Source of the DNA: an uncultured bacterium
GTDB lineage: Bacteria; Cyanobacteriota; Vampirovibrionia; Gastranaerophilales; Gastranaerophilaceae
DNA: 64,000 bases
Direction: 5' to 3'
Assembly (NCBI GenBank): GCA_902776035.1
Contig: CACYOO010000009.1
Coordinates: 1-64,000, forward strand
Numbering within the stretch: position 1 is the stretch's first letter; every line of letters starts with the position of its first letter. The notes under the pieces were generated by a model. That model saw only the letters and a program-made list of their open reading frames with translations, was not told where the DNA came from and made no database searches. The translations under genes and the position numbers were made by a program. Shown here piece by piece: positions 26,655 through 35,857 of this stretch.

Positions 26655-27611
26655 TTAAATAGAACCGTCTTCTTCCGAATCAAAACAACAATGAATATTT
26701 CCAATACAAGATAATTCTTCAATTCTTTCATTACATTTAATAGAATTATCGCTATATATTTCCTCAATTTCATCTATTAGAGATTGAGGAACCTCTCCTT
26801 TTAATATATCAACTAAATAATCTTGTATTAATTCAGGATCTATATTTAAAGGTTTTATACTTTTTAAGTATTTAATAAATGGATTTTTATCATTTGTATT
26901 AATTAGATAAATTAAAAGTTCTTTAAATGCAATTTGCTCATCAATGATTTGAGATTGTAATCCACTTCGTTCATTTTCATTAAAAAATATTTTAATACCT
27001 TTAGATGAAGAATCTATTTCATAAGTATATAAATTTAATTTAGTTGCTTGTTCATATATAATCTCATAATATTTTTCAGAAATTCCTTTTATTATCCGCC
27101 CAAAGAAATCCCTTTCTTTATTAGTTACAAAATCGACAAAAGGTTCGTCAAGCACTATTTTTTTATTTAAATTGCGTTCTATAAATCTAATAAAAAGAGT
27201 TCGTTCTTTGTGTAATGTAGTATCAAAATTAAACCTATCGTATCTGCAAGACTTGTAAAATTTTGATAACAAACTTAAAAATGCTATTTGTGGAGCATTT
27301 AATTGGATACTTGTTAATTTTGCTAATTCAAATTGTAACTTTACTGTTGAATGAGTAATAATTTCTTCTTCAATTTGTTTATATTCATCTTGATTTGGAT
27401 TTTTCAATAAAATATATGCTATTTTTTGCAGTCGCTCAATCCCTACAGATGTTTTGTACAAAAAGCCAAAGATATTTTCTATATCATCATATTTATTGAT
27501 ACAGTTTAAATCTCGAAGTCCGTCATACAAAAATTTTGCAGAGATTTGAAGTTCGTAGCCTAAAGCAAAGTTTTTAATAAAATCAGTTCTTTCCATTTCT
27601 ATCTTAACCAA
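26655..27611 (-). CDS. Unknown helical protein of the caspase module (possibly HEPN-like)
   Basis: A 318-aa soluble, mostly helical protein. The segment FGFLYKTSVGIERLQKIAYILL (about residues 47-68), cited here only as a family-like hallmark, resembles helical HEPN-type domains in bacterial accessory proteins, but the R-x4-6-H nuclease motif is not clear. The acidic C-terminus holds a Cys pair (HCCFD). It overlaps the TM gene by 13 nt, so it is translationally coupled to it and is the last gene of the module. Possible sensor, adaptor or peptidase substrate; not established. Confidence 0.55.
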   Translation of the reverse strand: MVKIEMERTDFIKNFALGYELQISAKFLYDGLRDLNCINKYDDIENIFGFLYKTSVGIERLQKIAYILLKNPNQDEYKQIEEEIITHSTVKLQFELAKLTSIQLNAPQIAFLSLLSKFYKSCRYDRFNFDTTLHKERTLFIRFIERNLNKKIVLDEPFVDFVTNKERDFFGRIIKGISEKYYEIIYEQATKLNLYTYEIDSSSKGIKIFFNENERSGLQSQIIDEQIAFKELLIYLINTNDKNPFIKYLKSIKPLNIDPELIQDYLVDILKGEVPQSLIDEIEEIYSDNSIKCNERIEELSCIGNIHCCFDSEEDGSI

Positions 27612-28063
27612 TCTTCAACCATGTAGTACATATCTTTTCCATATACCTCACGATTACTGTGCTCTTGTAAAGGATTTTTCCAACATTGTTGATGCGTTCT
27701 TACCCAAGATTTAAAATCAACATAGTTTAATAATTTTTTTTCATTTTTGTATACGCTAAAACTCCTTTCTATAAAATTAAAAAGCATTTCTGTATAAACA
27801 TCATATTTTAAGAATTTCTCTTTATCACGTTGTTCTAAGCTTCCACTTTTATAATTCACTTTCATTTGATTCCATTGATTAGTAAAATTTTCATCTTCTA
27901 AAAATGGGTCGTAAAAAGATATTCTTTGCAATTCGATTAGTTGTTTATCAAGAAACTCCTTCTGATTATTTTGAGTTGTACGTATCTGGATAACAATTGT
28001 CACAATAGTTGTAACAGCTAAGCTGGATGCAACTAGCCAATTTTGTATTACATCTGCATTCAT
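27599..28063 (-). CDS. Single-pass membrane protein of the caspase module (DUF4760-like)
   Basis: A 154-aa protein with one N-terminal membrane helix (about residues 9-27) followed by a cytoplasmic helical domain rich in aromatic residues (e.g. DPFLEDENFTNQW, YTEMLFNFIERSF). This layout resembles DUF4760-type proteins; a second one is at 34832-35503. It lies 1 nt behind the first caspase-like gene and overlaps the 318-aa gene. It could anchor the system to the membrane or be the target that the peptidases cut. Confidence 0.6.
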   Translation of the reverse strand: MNADVIQNWLVASSLAVTTIVTIVIQIRTTQNNQKEFLDKQLIELQRISFYDPFLEDENFTNQWNQMKVNYKSGSLEQRDKEKFLKYDVYTEMLFNFIERSFSVYKNEKKLLNYVDFKSWVRTHQQCWKNPLQEHSNREVYGKDMYYMVEDWLR

Positions 28064-28064
28064 A

Positions 28065-28799
28065 TTATAACTCCTTATAATTTATATTTCCTGGTAAAAA
28101 ATTGCAAATTTTTGGAACTCTATATTCGGGTTCTTGTTCATTATTAGTTTCATTTAGAACAATTTCAGATGCAATATTATGAGCTTCAAACATATCCATC
28201 ATTTTATTTGCACTTTTTAAAGTTCTTAATAAGGCTTGAGAATAAGAACCACCTGAAGTTGTATCTTGAGCAGTTGTCCCTCTTTTAGCAGCATAAAAAT
28301 ATAATTTTTGATTTATGCAATTATTACATAGTTCTTCAAATTTTCTTTTTGCTAAAATTTTGCCCTCACTTGCTGAAGCTCGTTCTAAAAGAGCTTTAAT
28401 AGATATTGATTCATTAATCATTTCTGAGTAATATCCAGCACAACTATCAAGAATCAAAACTTGCTTGCTTGCAAAATTTGATAAGTCTGTTTCGTATATA
28501 GAATCATTATTTGATATTTCTAATTCACGACAGTATTTGTCTGTATTATAACATCCATGTCCGCTATATATGACGTAAACTACATCATTATGTTGAGCTT
28601 TAATTTTTATCATTTCAGTTCTTAATCTAGTTAAATCTTTATCATATAATCTTGTAATTTCGTTATCATCCCAAGCTCCGCCATTTAATGATTGCAAATA
28701 GTTGTAATACCCATCTAAATCATGTATAACTCCAGATAGTGGTTTTTTACCTGGTATATCCCACCCCGAGTATCCAATTAATAATGCGTGTCTTTTCAT
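28065..28799 (-). CDS. Caspase-like peptidase (C14 family) 1
   Basis: A 244-aa single-domain caspase/metacaspase-fold protein with no extra domain. It starts RHALLIGYSGWD, and the catalytic dyad is intact: His81 in YSGHG and Cys120 in LDSCAG. The later AAKRGTTAQD and SYSQALLRTL segments fit the small-subunit side. Ser-Gly-His-Gly and Asp-Ser-Cys are the C14 hallmarks. GGAG precedes ATG. It shares the fold with the protein encoded 21 nt upstream; both face a membrane protein and an unknown helical protein downstream, as in self-destruction or defence operons. Confidence 0.85.
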   Translation of the reverse strand: MKRHALLIGYSGWDIPGKKPLSGVIHDLDGYYNYLQSLNGGAWDDNEITRLYDKDLTRLRTEMIKIKAQHNDVVYVIYSGHGCYNTDKYCRELEISNNDSIYETDLSNFASKQVLILDSCAGYYSEMINESISIKALLERASASEGKILAKRKFEELCNNCINQKLYFYAAKRGTTAQDTTSGGSYSQALLRTLKSANKMMDMFEAHNIASEIVLNETNNEQEPEYRVPKICNFLPGNINYKEL

Positions 28800-28820
28800 A
28801 TTATTCTCCTTTTTATTAAA

Positions 28821-29558
28821 TTATACAATAACAACTCCTGGTAAATATTCTAATTCAAAAGAAACAAACGGTGGAAGAACTTTTTCTGGGTGTTGATTAT
28901 TATTTGTTTCCTTGATTACTTCTTCAGTTGCAATATCATGGGCTTTTACTATATCCATTTCGGTAGTTGCAGCCATTAATATATCAATAAGTTTTTGTGA
29001 ATAACAAGCTCCAAAATTTGTATCAAAGGCAGAATCACCTTTTTTTGCAGCATAAAATTTTAATCTTTGAGTAATACACTCTTTTATTTTTTTTTCATAT
29101 CTGAACCTAGTAGAACTAATATTTTCTATATCTTCTTCTGAAGTTACTTCAAAAGGTTGCTGTATAGCTTCATTAACTATTTCTGGTTCTTCTGAGCAAG
29201 AATCAAAAATTGAAATTTGATAACTTTCACCTAATCGTGAAAATCTTTTTTCTGAAAGTTTTTCTGTTCGATTGATACCAATATATCTACAATCCTCATC
29301 ATCGTTATAATATCCGTGACCACTATAAACAAAAAATACAAAGTCATTTTTTTGATTTTTTATTTTTTCTATGGTCTTATTTATGCTACTTATATCAGTA
29401 TTATAGAGTATTGTAATTTCTTTGTCATACCAAGAGCCTCCTTTGGTAGACATTAGATATTTTTTATATCTTTCTAAATCTTTTGGAACTCCTTGTAATG
29501 TACGATGGATATCAGAACCAGAATATCCAATTAATAGAGCATGTCTTTTAAAAACCAT
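28821..29558 (-). CDS. Caspase-like peptidase (C14 family) 2
   Basis: A 245-aa paralog of the next gene: RHALLIGYSGSD at the start, His81 in YSGHG, Cys121 in FDSCSE, AAKKGDSAFD further on. Both catalytic residues are kept, so both copies can be active. They are diverged enough (different loops after the Cys) to have different substrates or to act as a pair. AAAGGAG precedes ATG, and the gap to the upstream acyltransferase gene is only 44 nt, so the module may be read from the glycan operon. Confidence 0.85.
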   Translation of the reverse strand: MVFKRHALLIGYSGSDIHRTLQGVPKDLERYKKYLMSTKGGSWYDKEITILYNTDISSINKTIEKIKNQKNDFVFFVYSGHGYYNDDEDCRYIGINRTEKLSEKRFSRLGESYQISIFDSCSEEPEIVNEAIQQPFEVTSEEDIENISSTRFRYEKKIKECITQRLKFYAAKKGDSAFDTNFGACYSQKLIDILMAATTEMDIVKAHDIATEEVIKETNNNQHPEKVLPPFVSFELEYLPGVVIV

Positions 29559-29602
29559 CTTTTAACTCCTTTCTAAATTGAACATATAATTTAATATAAA
29601 AT

Positions 29603-30259
29603 TTAATATTTTTTTGATAAATTTATCAAAGTTTTTTTTAAGCCTTCTTTAATTCTGTTTTCATCTTCTTTTGTTGCAGTTTCTGGAACATAAATCGGTT
29701 CGCCATAAATGTTTACAGTTTTAACAAACCATAAAGGGATTTTCAACTTATCCCACGTTGGTAATGAACTTAAAAATCTGCTCTTTGAATACCAAACAAC
29801 TGGAATAATTGGTGCTCCTGTGAGTTTTGCAATTTTTATTACTCCATTTTTAACTTGGTGCAACGGACCACTAGGACCGTCAACTGTAACTGCAATGTTC
29901 TCACCATTATTTAATCTAGATATCAATTCAAAGGTTGCTTCTTTGCCACCTTTATCTTTTCCTGCACGATTATATGAGCCACGAACGGTTTTAAAGCCCA
30001 TTCTCTCAACAACTCTTGCAATTATCTCTCCATCAATAGATTTACTGATTAAAATATTTAATTTATCTCTATTGGAAATTCCATCAAGACACAGTTGGTC
30101 GTGATGCCAAAGAGCAAAAATAACTCTTTTATCTTTTGCAGGATAGTTTTCACTTTTAAAAGACACAAAAAACTCCCATATTCTAAATAGAAAATATAGC
30201 GCGGTTGATATTATTGGTACATATTTTTTTAAATTCTTTTGTTTTTTGATATAATCCAT
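29603..30259 (-). CDS. DUF374 lysophospholipid acyltransferase-like protein
   Basis: A 218-aa LPLAT-superfamily protein. The DUF374 features are visible: FALWHHDQL near residue 50, LISKSIDGEIIARVVERMGF, the TVDGPSGPLHQVKNGVIKIA loop (substrate-binding) and PIIPVVWYS. Such proteins occur near lipid A or Kdo genes in Gram-negative bacteria and probably acylate an envelope lipid or glycolipid. It is encoded 13 nt after the glycosyltransferase gene in the island glycan run. Confidence 0.85.
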   Translation of the reverse strand: MDYIKKQKNLKKYVPIISTALYFLFRIWEFFVSFKSENYPAKDKRVIFALWHHDQLCLDGISNRDKLNILISKSIDGEIIARVVERMGFKTVRGSYNRAGKDKGGKEATFELISRLNNGENIAVTVDGPSGPLHQVKNGVIKIAKLTGAPIIPVVWYSKSRFLSSLPTWDKLKIPLWFVKTVNIYGEPIYVPETATKEDENRIKEGLKKTLINLSKKY

Positions 30260-30272
30260 ATTTTTCTCTTAC

Positions 30273-31154
30273 TTAATAACGGTCAAACAAAATGTCATCT
30301 AGTATTTTGTAAATTATTTGATTTTTACCTTTTACATCTCTCCATTCAGCACCACAAATAGTATGAACCCACGTTTTGTCTACCGAATAGTCAACAAGTT
30401 TTTCTTGTATAAAAGAGCCTTGAGCTTCTTCTATCGTAGTTGGCTTATTATCCACAATATTCCAGCCTGCAAAACGTACTCTGTTAACTTTTTGCATATC
30501 ATATTTTGAATAAAGTGGATACCAATTTGCACTTCCTGTATCAACTCTAGGAACTTTGAATAAATACCATTTTCTGTATCTTCTAAAATTTATTTTTTTA
30601 TCTTTTAATAAATCATATTTAAAGAACGAAAACCCTGGCCATAAATACCAGATACCAGAAATTTCATCGACACGTCCTGCAAGCTCTGTATCTTCTAGAT
30701 AACTTTCAATATTAAATTCTTTTATTGGAAACATATCATGGTCAAGTAGAGCAAAATTATTTTTTCTTTTTTGAATAACCTCTTTATATATCCAATTTAA
30801 TGCAATACCATGTGAATCTGCATATCCATGAGGATTTTTTTTCGGTTGGCAATGAATATATGTAATATTATTTTTTACACAAACATCTTTAATTTGTTTT
30901 GCACGTTCTTCCATATTGGAATTATCACAAATGATATGGCAAAAAGATCCTTTTAAAAACTTTTTGAATAATTTAATTTGGTATTCAATAATTATTGGAT
31001 TATTAAAGGATACAGTTATTAAATCAATATTTGATGGTTTATGAAAATTAGACGAAAAGAAATTATCAATAACAAAATGTTTTTTTGATAATAAATAATG
31101 TTCTTTGCGTCTCAAACGTCTATCGACTGTTTCTTGGTCTGGTGTTTTAAACAT
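30273..31154 (-). CDS. GT-A type glycosyltransferase-like protein
   Basis: A 293-aa protein with a GT-A core: DLITVSFNNP first strand, and the metal motif region FALLDHDMFP with D-x-D near residue 165, then GIWYLWPGFSFFKYD. It resembles putative glycosyltransferases of LPS/capsule clusters, family number not certain. The C-terminal CGAEWRD region may bind acceptor. It lies 10 nt downstream of the GT8-ABC fusion. Confidence 0.7.
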   Translation of the reverse strand: MFKTPDQETVDRRLRRKEHYLLSKKHFVIDNFFSSNFHKPSNIDLITVSFNNPIIIEYQIKLFKKFLKGSFCHIICDNSNMEERAKQIKDVCVKNNITYIHCQPKKNPHGYADSHGIALNWIYKEVIQKRKNNFALLDHDMFPIKEFNIESYLEDTELAGRVDEISGIWYLWPGFSFFKYDLLKDKKINFRRYRKWYLFKVPRVDTGSANWYPLYSKYDMQKVNRVRFAGWNIVDNKPTTIEEAQGSFIQEKLVDYSVDKTWVHTICGAEWRDVKGKNQIIYKILDDILFDRY

Positions 31155-31164
31155 TTAAAAATCC

Positions 31165-33834
31165 TTAATTTTCTTTTGTATTTTTCTCTTGTGTTCTAAA
31201 TTGCATTTCGTATAAGTGTTTGTACTCACCGTTTTCTATTGACATAAGTTCTTCGTGAGTGCCAAGTTCAACTAATTCACCTTCGTTTATAACTGCAATT
31301 CTATTTGCGTTTTTGATTGTAGATAATCTGTGTGCAATTACAAATACTGTTTTGTTTTGCATTAAGTTATCCATTGCTTTTTGAACGATTGCTTCTGATT
31401 CGTTATCAAGAGCTGAAGTTGCCTCGTCCAAGATAACAATTGGCGCATTTCTGAGCATCGCTCTTGCAATCGCAACACGTTGTCTTTGACCACCGGATAG
31501 AGTTAGACCTCTTTCACCGAGTTCTGTTTCTAGTCCTTCCGGCAATTCTTGAATCATATCTTCCAAATGTGCTGATTTTATTGCTGACATTAATTCTTCA
31601 GTCGTTGCATCTGGATTACCCATCATAATATTGTCTTTAATTGTTCCTGTGTACAAAAAGTTATCTTGGAACACCATAGAAATATTTTGACGTAAAGATT
31701 TGATTGTAAAATCTTTGATATCTTTACCGTCAATAGTGATAGCACCTGATTTAATATCATAAAATCTCGGTAGAAGATTTACTAATGTTGATTTACCACC
31801 ACCGGAATTACCGACAATGGCAAGTGTTTCGTTTTTAGGAATAGTTAAATTGATATTCTTCAAAACTGGTTGGTTCGGAATGTACTCAAAACATACATCT
31901 TCAAACTTAATTTCTTTATCAAAGCCTTTCAATTCAACGGCATTTGCTGAATCTTTTATTTTTGGTTCTAAATCAAACAATTCAAATACACGTCCCATTG
32001 CAACGAAGATATTTTGGATACCTGTTAACGTGTTTCCTAGTGTTTTTACAGGTTTGTATAATAACAATAATGAAGTTACAAATGATGCGAAAGAACCTGC
32101 TGTCATATGTCCTGTGTTGATAAGATAAGTTCCGTATCCTAACACAATGGCAATACCAATTGACGCAATTAAATACATCATTGGAGACATCCAACCTGCA
32201 CGTTTATACAATGACATATTGATATTAAAAGAATTCCAAGTTTGTTCTTTAAAATAATTATTCTGTCTATCTTGCAGTCCGTATGCTGCCATAACTTTAT
32301 TACCAGAATATGTTTCGTTAATATTAGTTGTAATTTTACCACCGATAACCATATTCTTATTAGAGGCATCTTTTATACGTTTTCTGATTAATGCAACAGG
32401 TAAGAAAGCAATACATAAAACAACTACGCCTACAAAAGCAAGTTTCCAAGAACTATAAATCATAACGGCAATAAGACCTAATGCCCCAAATAAACTTGTA
32501 GTTATTGTTTTTATTTGGTCAACAATACCTGCTGATGCAGTTTTAGGATCGCCCATATATCTCGAAATAACAATACCAGAAGAATTGTCATCAAAGAATT
32601 GAGGGTGCATATGAATAAGTCTTTCAAATAAATCAAATTTAACATCATTTGTTATATGAGCACTTGTCCAAGTCGAAAGATACCCATTCAAATATCTTAG
32701 TACACCTTGAACAATGGCAAATAGAATTACACCAGCAGGGATAATAAATGCCATTTGTAAGCTTGATATAGATAAATTTAATCCGTGCCAACTATAAGCA
32801 AATGCTTTACCACCAACAACATAGTCCATATATGGTTTAAGAGCAAATGCAGTTACACCATCAAGCAACCCTAATGGAATTGCAATGGCAAAACCTAAAA
32901 GAATTCTAAACCAATAAGGTTTAATATATGGAAGAATTCTAGATAAAAGCCAAGCATAATCAAACGAATTTTGTGCGGATGTTGCGTTTAGTTTGTATTT
33001 ATTTAGTTGTCTGAATTCTTTTATTTCTTCATATATAGGTGTTTGTTCTGCATATTTCCACCAAAGGTTAACATAACTATTTTTACAAGGTTCTTTACCT
33101 ATTGGCTTGGGCCCTATAAAAGTTATAATATTTGGAGTTTCTATATGTGATAAAAATTTATTATACTGATTCTTTGTTTCATCCGAACAACTCAACTTCT
33201 TATTTTTTCTATACCATTCCTCTCCATAATTCCATCTATAATCTATTTTTTTTGAGTTTATAAAAAGATTGAAAAGAATCAAATCATTCAATTTAAAATC
33301 ATTTTTGTATGTCGAAATATAATCTTTAACTTTTTTACTAATATTTTCTTTCCGTAATTTATCGCAATTAATTAACATCATATTATTTTGGTAACCAAAT
33401 TTAGAAATACTAGGAATTTCTTCTCCATATATATACTCAGTTGCAGCACAAGAATAATTACCTAGATCAATGTTATATAATTCTTTAATATTTGAATCAA
33501 TAATAGAAAATTCATTCAGATATAATACTTTATTTTCATTGATTAAATCCCCAATTTTAAAGAGATAAAGCCTATTGGTAAAAGTCACTTTATCTTGATT
33601 TAAAAAATTATTATCAGAATCAACATTTATAACATTCAAGACTACATTATTAAAACCTTTAATAATAGTTTTGAATAAAGAAATATAAGCTTTTTCAAAA
33701 CTACTATCAACTAGTAAGTAAATTTTTATTTTACAACTAGGATTATTTATCAATAAACTTTGAATAGAAACAATGTTCATTAAATAAGTTGTATTATTAG
33801 GTGTGTATGCAATATTTATATAAGATTCATTCAT
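31165..33834 (-). CDS. Fusion of a degenerate GT8-like domain and an MsbA-type ABC exporter
   Basis: An 889-aa protein. Residues 1 to about 270 look like a GT8 glycosyltransferase (KELYNIDL, NMMLINCDKL, then FIGPKPIGKEP and W-x-x-Y-A), but the D-x-D metal site expected in YLDAD is YLNEF at 105-109, so catalysis is doubtful. From about 290 on is a complete half-transporter: six membrane helices, Walker A GNSGGGKST at about 675-683, signature LSGGQ near 779, Walker B VILDEATSALD near 800, H-loop IAHRLST near 834. The exporter half resembles MsbA lipid flippases. A single open frame spans both parts. It probably flips a glycolipid, with the N-terminal domain binding the glycan head or sugar nucleotide. 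Confidence 0.8.
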   Translation of the reverse strand: MNESYINIAYTPNNTTYLMNIVSIQSLLINNPSCKIKIYLLVDSSFEKAYISLFKTIIKGFNNVVLNVINVDSDNNFLNQDKVTFTNRLYLFKIGDLINENKVLYLNEFSIIDSNIKELYNIDLGNYSCAATEYIYGEEIPSISKFGYQNNMMLINCDKLRKENISKKVKDYISTYKNDFKLNDLILFNLFINSKKIDYRWNYGEEWYRKNKKLSCSDETKNQYNKFLSHIETPNIITFIGPKPIGKEPCKNSYVNLWWKYAEQTPIYEEIKEFRQLNKYKLNATSAQNSFDYAWLLSRILPYIKPYWFRILLGFAIAIPLGLLDGVTAFALKPYMDYVVGGKAFAYSWHGLNLSISSLQMAFIIPAGVILFAIVQGVLRYLNGYLSTWTSAHITNDVKFDLFERLIHMHPQFFDDNSSGIVISRYMGDPKTASAGIVDQIKTITTSLFGALGLIAVMIYSSWKLAFVGVVVLCIAFLPVALIRKRIKDASNKNMVIGGKITTNINETYSGNKVMAAYGLQDRQNNYFKEQTWNSFNINMSLYKRAGWMSPMMYLIASIGIAIVLGYGTYLINTGHMTAGSFASFVTSLLLLYKPVKTLGNTLTGIQNIFVAMGRVFELFDLEPKIKDSANAVELKGFDKEIKFEDVCFEYIPNQPVLKNINLTIPKNETLAIVGNSGGGKSTLVNLLPRFYDIKSGAITIDGKDIKDFTIKSLRQNISMVFQDNFLYTGTIKDNIMMGNPDATTEELMSAIKSAHLEDMIQELPEGLETELGERGLTLSGGQRQRVAIARAMLRNAPIVILDEATSALDNESEAIVQKAMDNLMQNKTVFVIAHRLSTIKNANRIAVINEGELVELGTHEELMSIENGEYKHLYEMQFRTQEKNTKEN

Positions 33835-33836
33835 TT

Positions 33837-34835
33837 TTACTGTGCCTTATTACTAATTAAATTATCAAAATACGTAATGATAGGATGTTTTAGAATTTCC
33901 AAAGTTTTTACATCAGGTACATCTTTATTTGCAACACATCCAATACAAAGTTTATTTTTATTTCCTTTTGCAATGTTATCTAAAAATTTCATCCGTTTTT
34001 TCCCGCGAAAAATCTCTTTTAGAGTTTCTGTTTTTAAATTACCAAATGAATATCTTGAATCAAAATCAAAACAACATGGAATTACGTTTAATTCCCAGTC
34101 TATTTGTAATATATTTTTTCTTACTCCCCATAATATAGAACAAGGATAGGAAGATTTATGTTGAGGAAAATCTTTCATAGAATTACCGTAATTATGCAAA
34201 GTCCAATATATAATTTCATTATCAGAAAAATTAAGAGAATTTAGATAAGAAATAAATTCATTTCTCAAGTTGTTTAGTTCATTTTCTTCAATTTTGAGTG
34301 GGTATTTGTCTTTAAAATCGTCAAGTTGTATTAATATAACAGTATTTGGATATTTGTCTTTGATTTTTGATAATAATTTTAAATTTTGTTTAACTAATTC
34401 AAATTTATCAACTCCATGGACAGATTTGTAGGTTTCATTATTGTATCCATACAAAGAAACAAATATCTCATGTAATCCATTTTTGAATAAACTTTCAAAC
34501 CAATCTTCATCAAGTTTATAAGCGAGAGTTGTTGTAATTTGTGGCAAAAAGTGAGGATTTGTATTTTTAATTAAAGATATTCTTTCATCTAAATCCTTGC
34601 ACAACAAACTTTCCCCATGTCCATGGAGTTGAAATGAAATGTCATAATCTATATAACTCAACTCTTTTAAGATTAGTTTTAAATTTTCTATACTCATAAA
34701 TCCTTTTGGGCGAGTCATTTGATTAATTGGACACATAAAACAACGACAACCACAATTGTTTGTAGATTCTATTCTAATTTCTTGAAATTTTGGTAATTTA
34801 TTTAATTGTAATGCTTTTTTTAAAAATAAATTCAT
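33837..34835 (-). CDS. Radical SAM / SPASM-type protein
   Basis: A 332-aa radical SAM enzyme with the iron-sulfur motif C-x3-C-x2-C at Cys28, Cys32, Cys35 (in NNCGCRCFMCP) and the LHGHGESLL loop for SAM. The C-terminal part has PCCFDFDSRYSFGNL and CIGC, cysteines of a SPASM-like auxiliary cluster. Reaction unknown: either a sugar or lipid modification for the glycan, or a peptide modification. It ends 3 nt before the GT8-ABC fusion gene and overlaps the next TM gene by 4 nt. Confidence 0.82.
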   Translation of the reverse strand: MNLFLKKALQLNKLPKFQEIRIESTNNCGCRCFMCPINQMTRPKGFMSIENLKLILKELSYIDYDISFQLHGHGESLLCKDLDERISLIKNTNPHFLPQITTTLAYKLDEDWFESLFKNGLHEIFVSLYGYNNETYKSVHGVDKFELVKQNLKLLSKIKDKYPNTVILIQLDDFKDKYPLKIEENELNNLRNEFISYLNSLNFSDNEIIYWTLHNYGNSMKDFPQHKSSYPCSILWGVRKNILQIDWELNVIPCCFDFDSRYSFGNLKTETLKEIFRGKKRMKFLDNIAKGNKNKLCIGCVANKDVPDVKTLEILKHPIITYFDNLISNKAQ

Positions 34836-35503
34836 TTTTGCTCCTTAAAATTGTTTGCTAGTTCTTCTAATTTAACTAAATCATTAAATTGATTTTTGTC
34901 ACAAGTTTCACAATTTTCTGCTAGCCAAACTTTAAATCTATTAAATAAATTTTTATAGACATCTTTCATACATCTTAAAATATAATTTTTGTCAGCCATA
35001 TCTGACTCAATAATTACATACATTGATTGAAAATAGTTAAACATATAAATCAAAGAGGATTTTAGTTTGTAAATTTCTTCTTTATTATTAAATTTATATT
35101 TATCCATAAATGCTTCCATTTCATCGTTATTAAGGCGCAGTTCAATAAAATCGGCTAATTTACCCTCTTGTAAATTGTTTTCATCATGTTCTTTTTTGAA
35201 GCGTCTTGTAAAATTACGAGCTTCTCTTAAATCTGGATTATCAAAATCATTAACAATTTCTATTGCTTTTTCTAGTTTTTTTCGTTTTGTTTCTGATATT
35301 GAGTTTATAATATTTAAAATTACTGTACATATAACAGACCAAACAGTTAGAGCATAATAAAAATTAGTTATGCTAAACTTCTTAAAAATTAAAAGAAGAA
35401 AAAGTAAGATAACAATAACAATTAAAAATATAGTTATCCAGAGAGTGCCATTTATGCCAATCTTCATGTTACTTTTGTTTAAATTATTTTTCTTTGAATC
35501 CAT
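34832..35503 (-). CDS. Membrane protein with cytoplasmic helical domain (DUF4760-like)
   Basis: A 223-aa protein with two N-terminal membrane helices (about residues 22-40 and 48-66) followed by a helical soluble domain with L-R-E-A-R-N-F and F-N-Y-F-Q-S-M patterns. The layout is like the membrane protein of the caspase module, and both fit DUF4760-type proteins. It overlaps the radical SAM gene by 4 nt. Function unknown. Confidence 0.6.
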   Translation of the reverse strand: MDSKKNNLNKSNMKIGINGTLWITIFLIVIVILLFLLLIFKKFSITNFYYALTVWSVICTVILNIINSISETKRKKLEKAIEIVNDFDNPDLREARNFTRRFKKEHDENNLQEGKLADFIELRLNNDEMEAFMDKYKFNNKEEIYKLKSSLIYMFNYFQSMYVIIESDMADKNYILRCMKDVYKNLFNRFKVWLAENCETCDKNQFNDLVKLEELANNFKEQK

Positions 35504-35617
35504 ATTTTTATATTCCTTTTTATAAATTACTCCATCTTTTTTTGTTATACAAATCTGGATTTTCTATTCCAGTTAATATTATTCTTTACAGGACGTAATC
35601 CTGCAAAAATTCAATTA

Positions 35618-35857
35618 TCATAAATATATTTGTCTATATCCTTCTTCAGTTAAATAATAACTATTATTTTTTTCACTTAATATGCCTTGATTTATTAATT
35701 CATCAATTGCACTTGCAATATTGTTTTTTACTACAGGAGATGCATTCCAAACTAACATACTAAAAGGTTGTTCTGGTAGAGAAGCTCCAACATTTACATT
35801 GTATTTTTTTATAAAATTATAAATAAAGTTTTTTGTTTGTTCTATTTCATTGTTCAT
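35618..35857 (-). CDS. Small winged-helix-like protein
   Basis: A 79-aa soluble protein. The second half (KNNIASAIDELINQGILSEKNN followed by a short YYLTEEG wing) reads as a winged helix. It could regulate the cluster or belong to a small accessory family. It overlaps the large glycosyltransferase gene by 11 nt; a GGAG precedes its ATG. Not identified further. Confidence 0.5.
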   Translation of the reverse strand: MNNEIEQTKNFIYNFIKKYNVNVGASLPEQPFSMLVWNASPVVKNNIASAIDELINQGILSEKNNSYYLTEEGYRQIYL

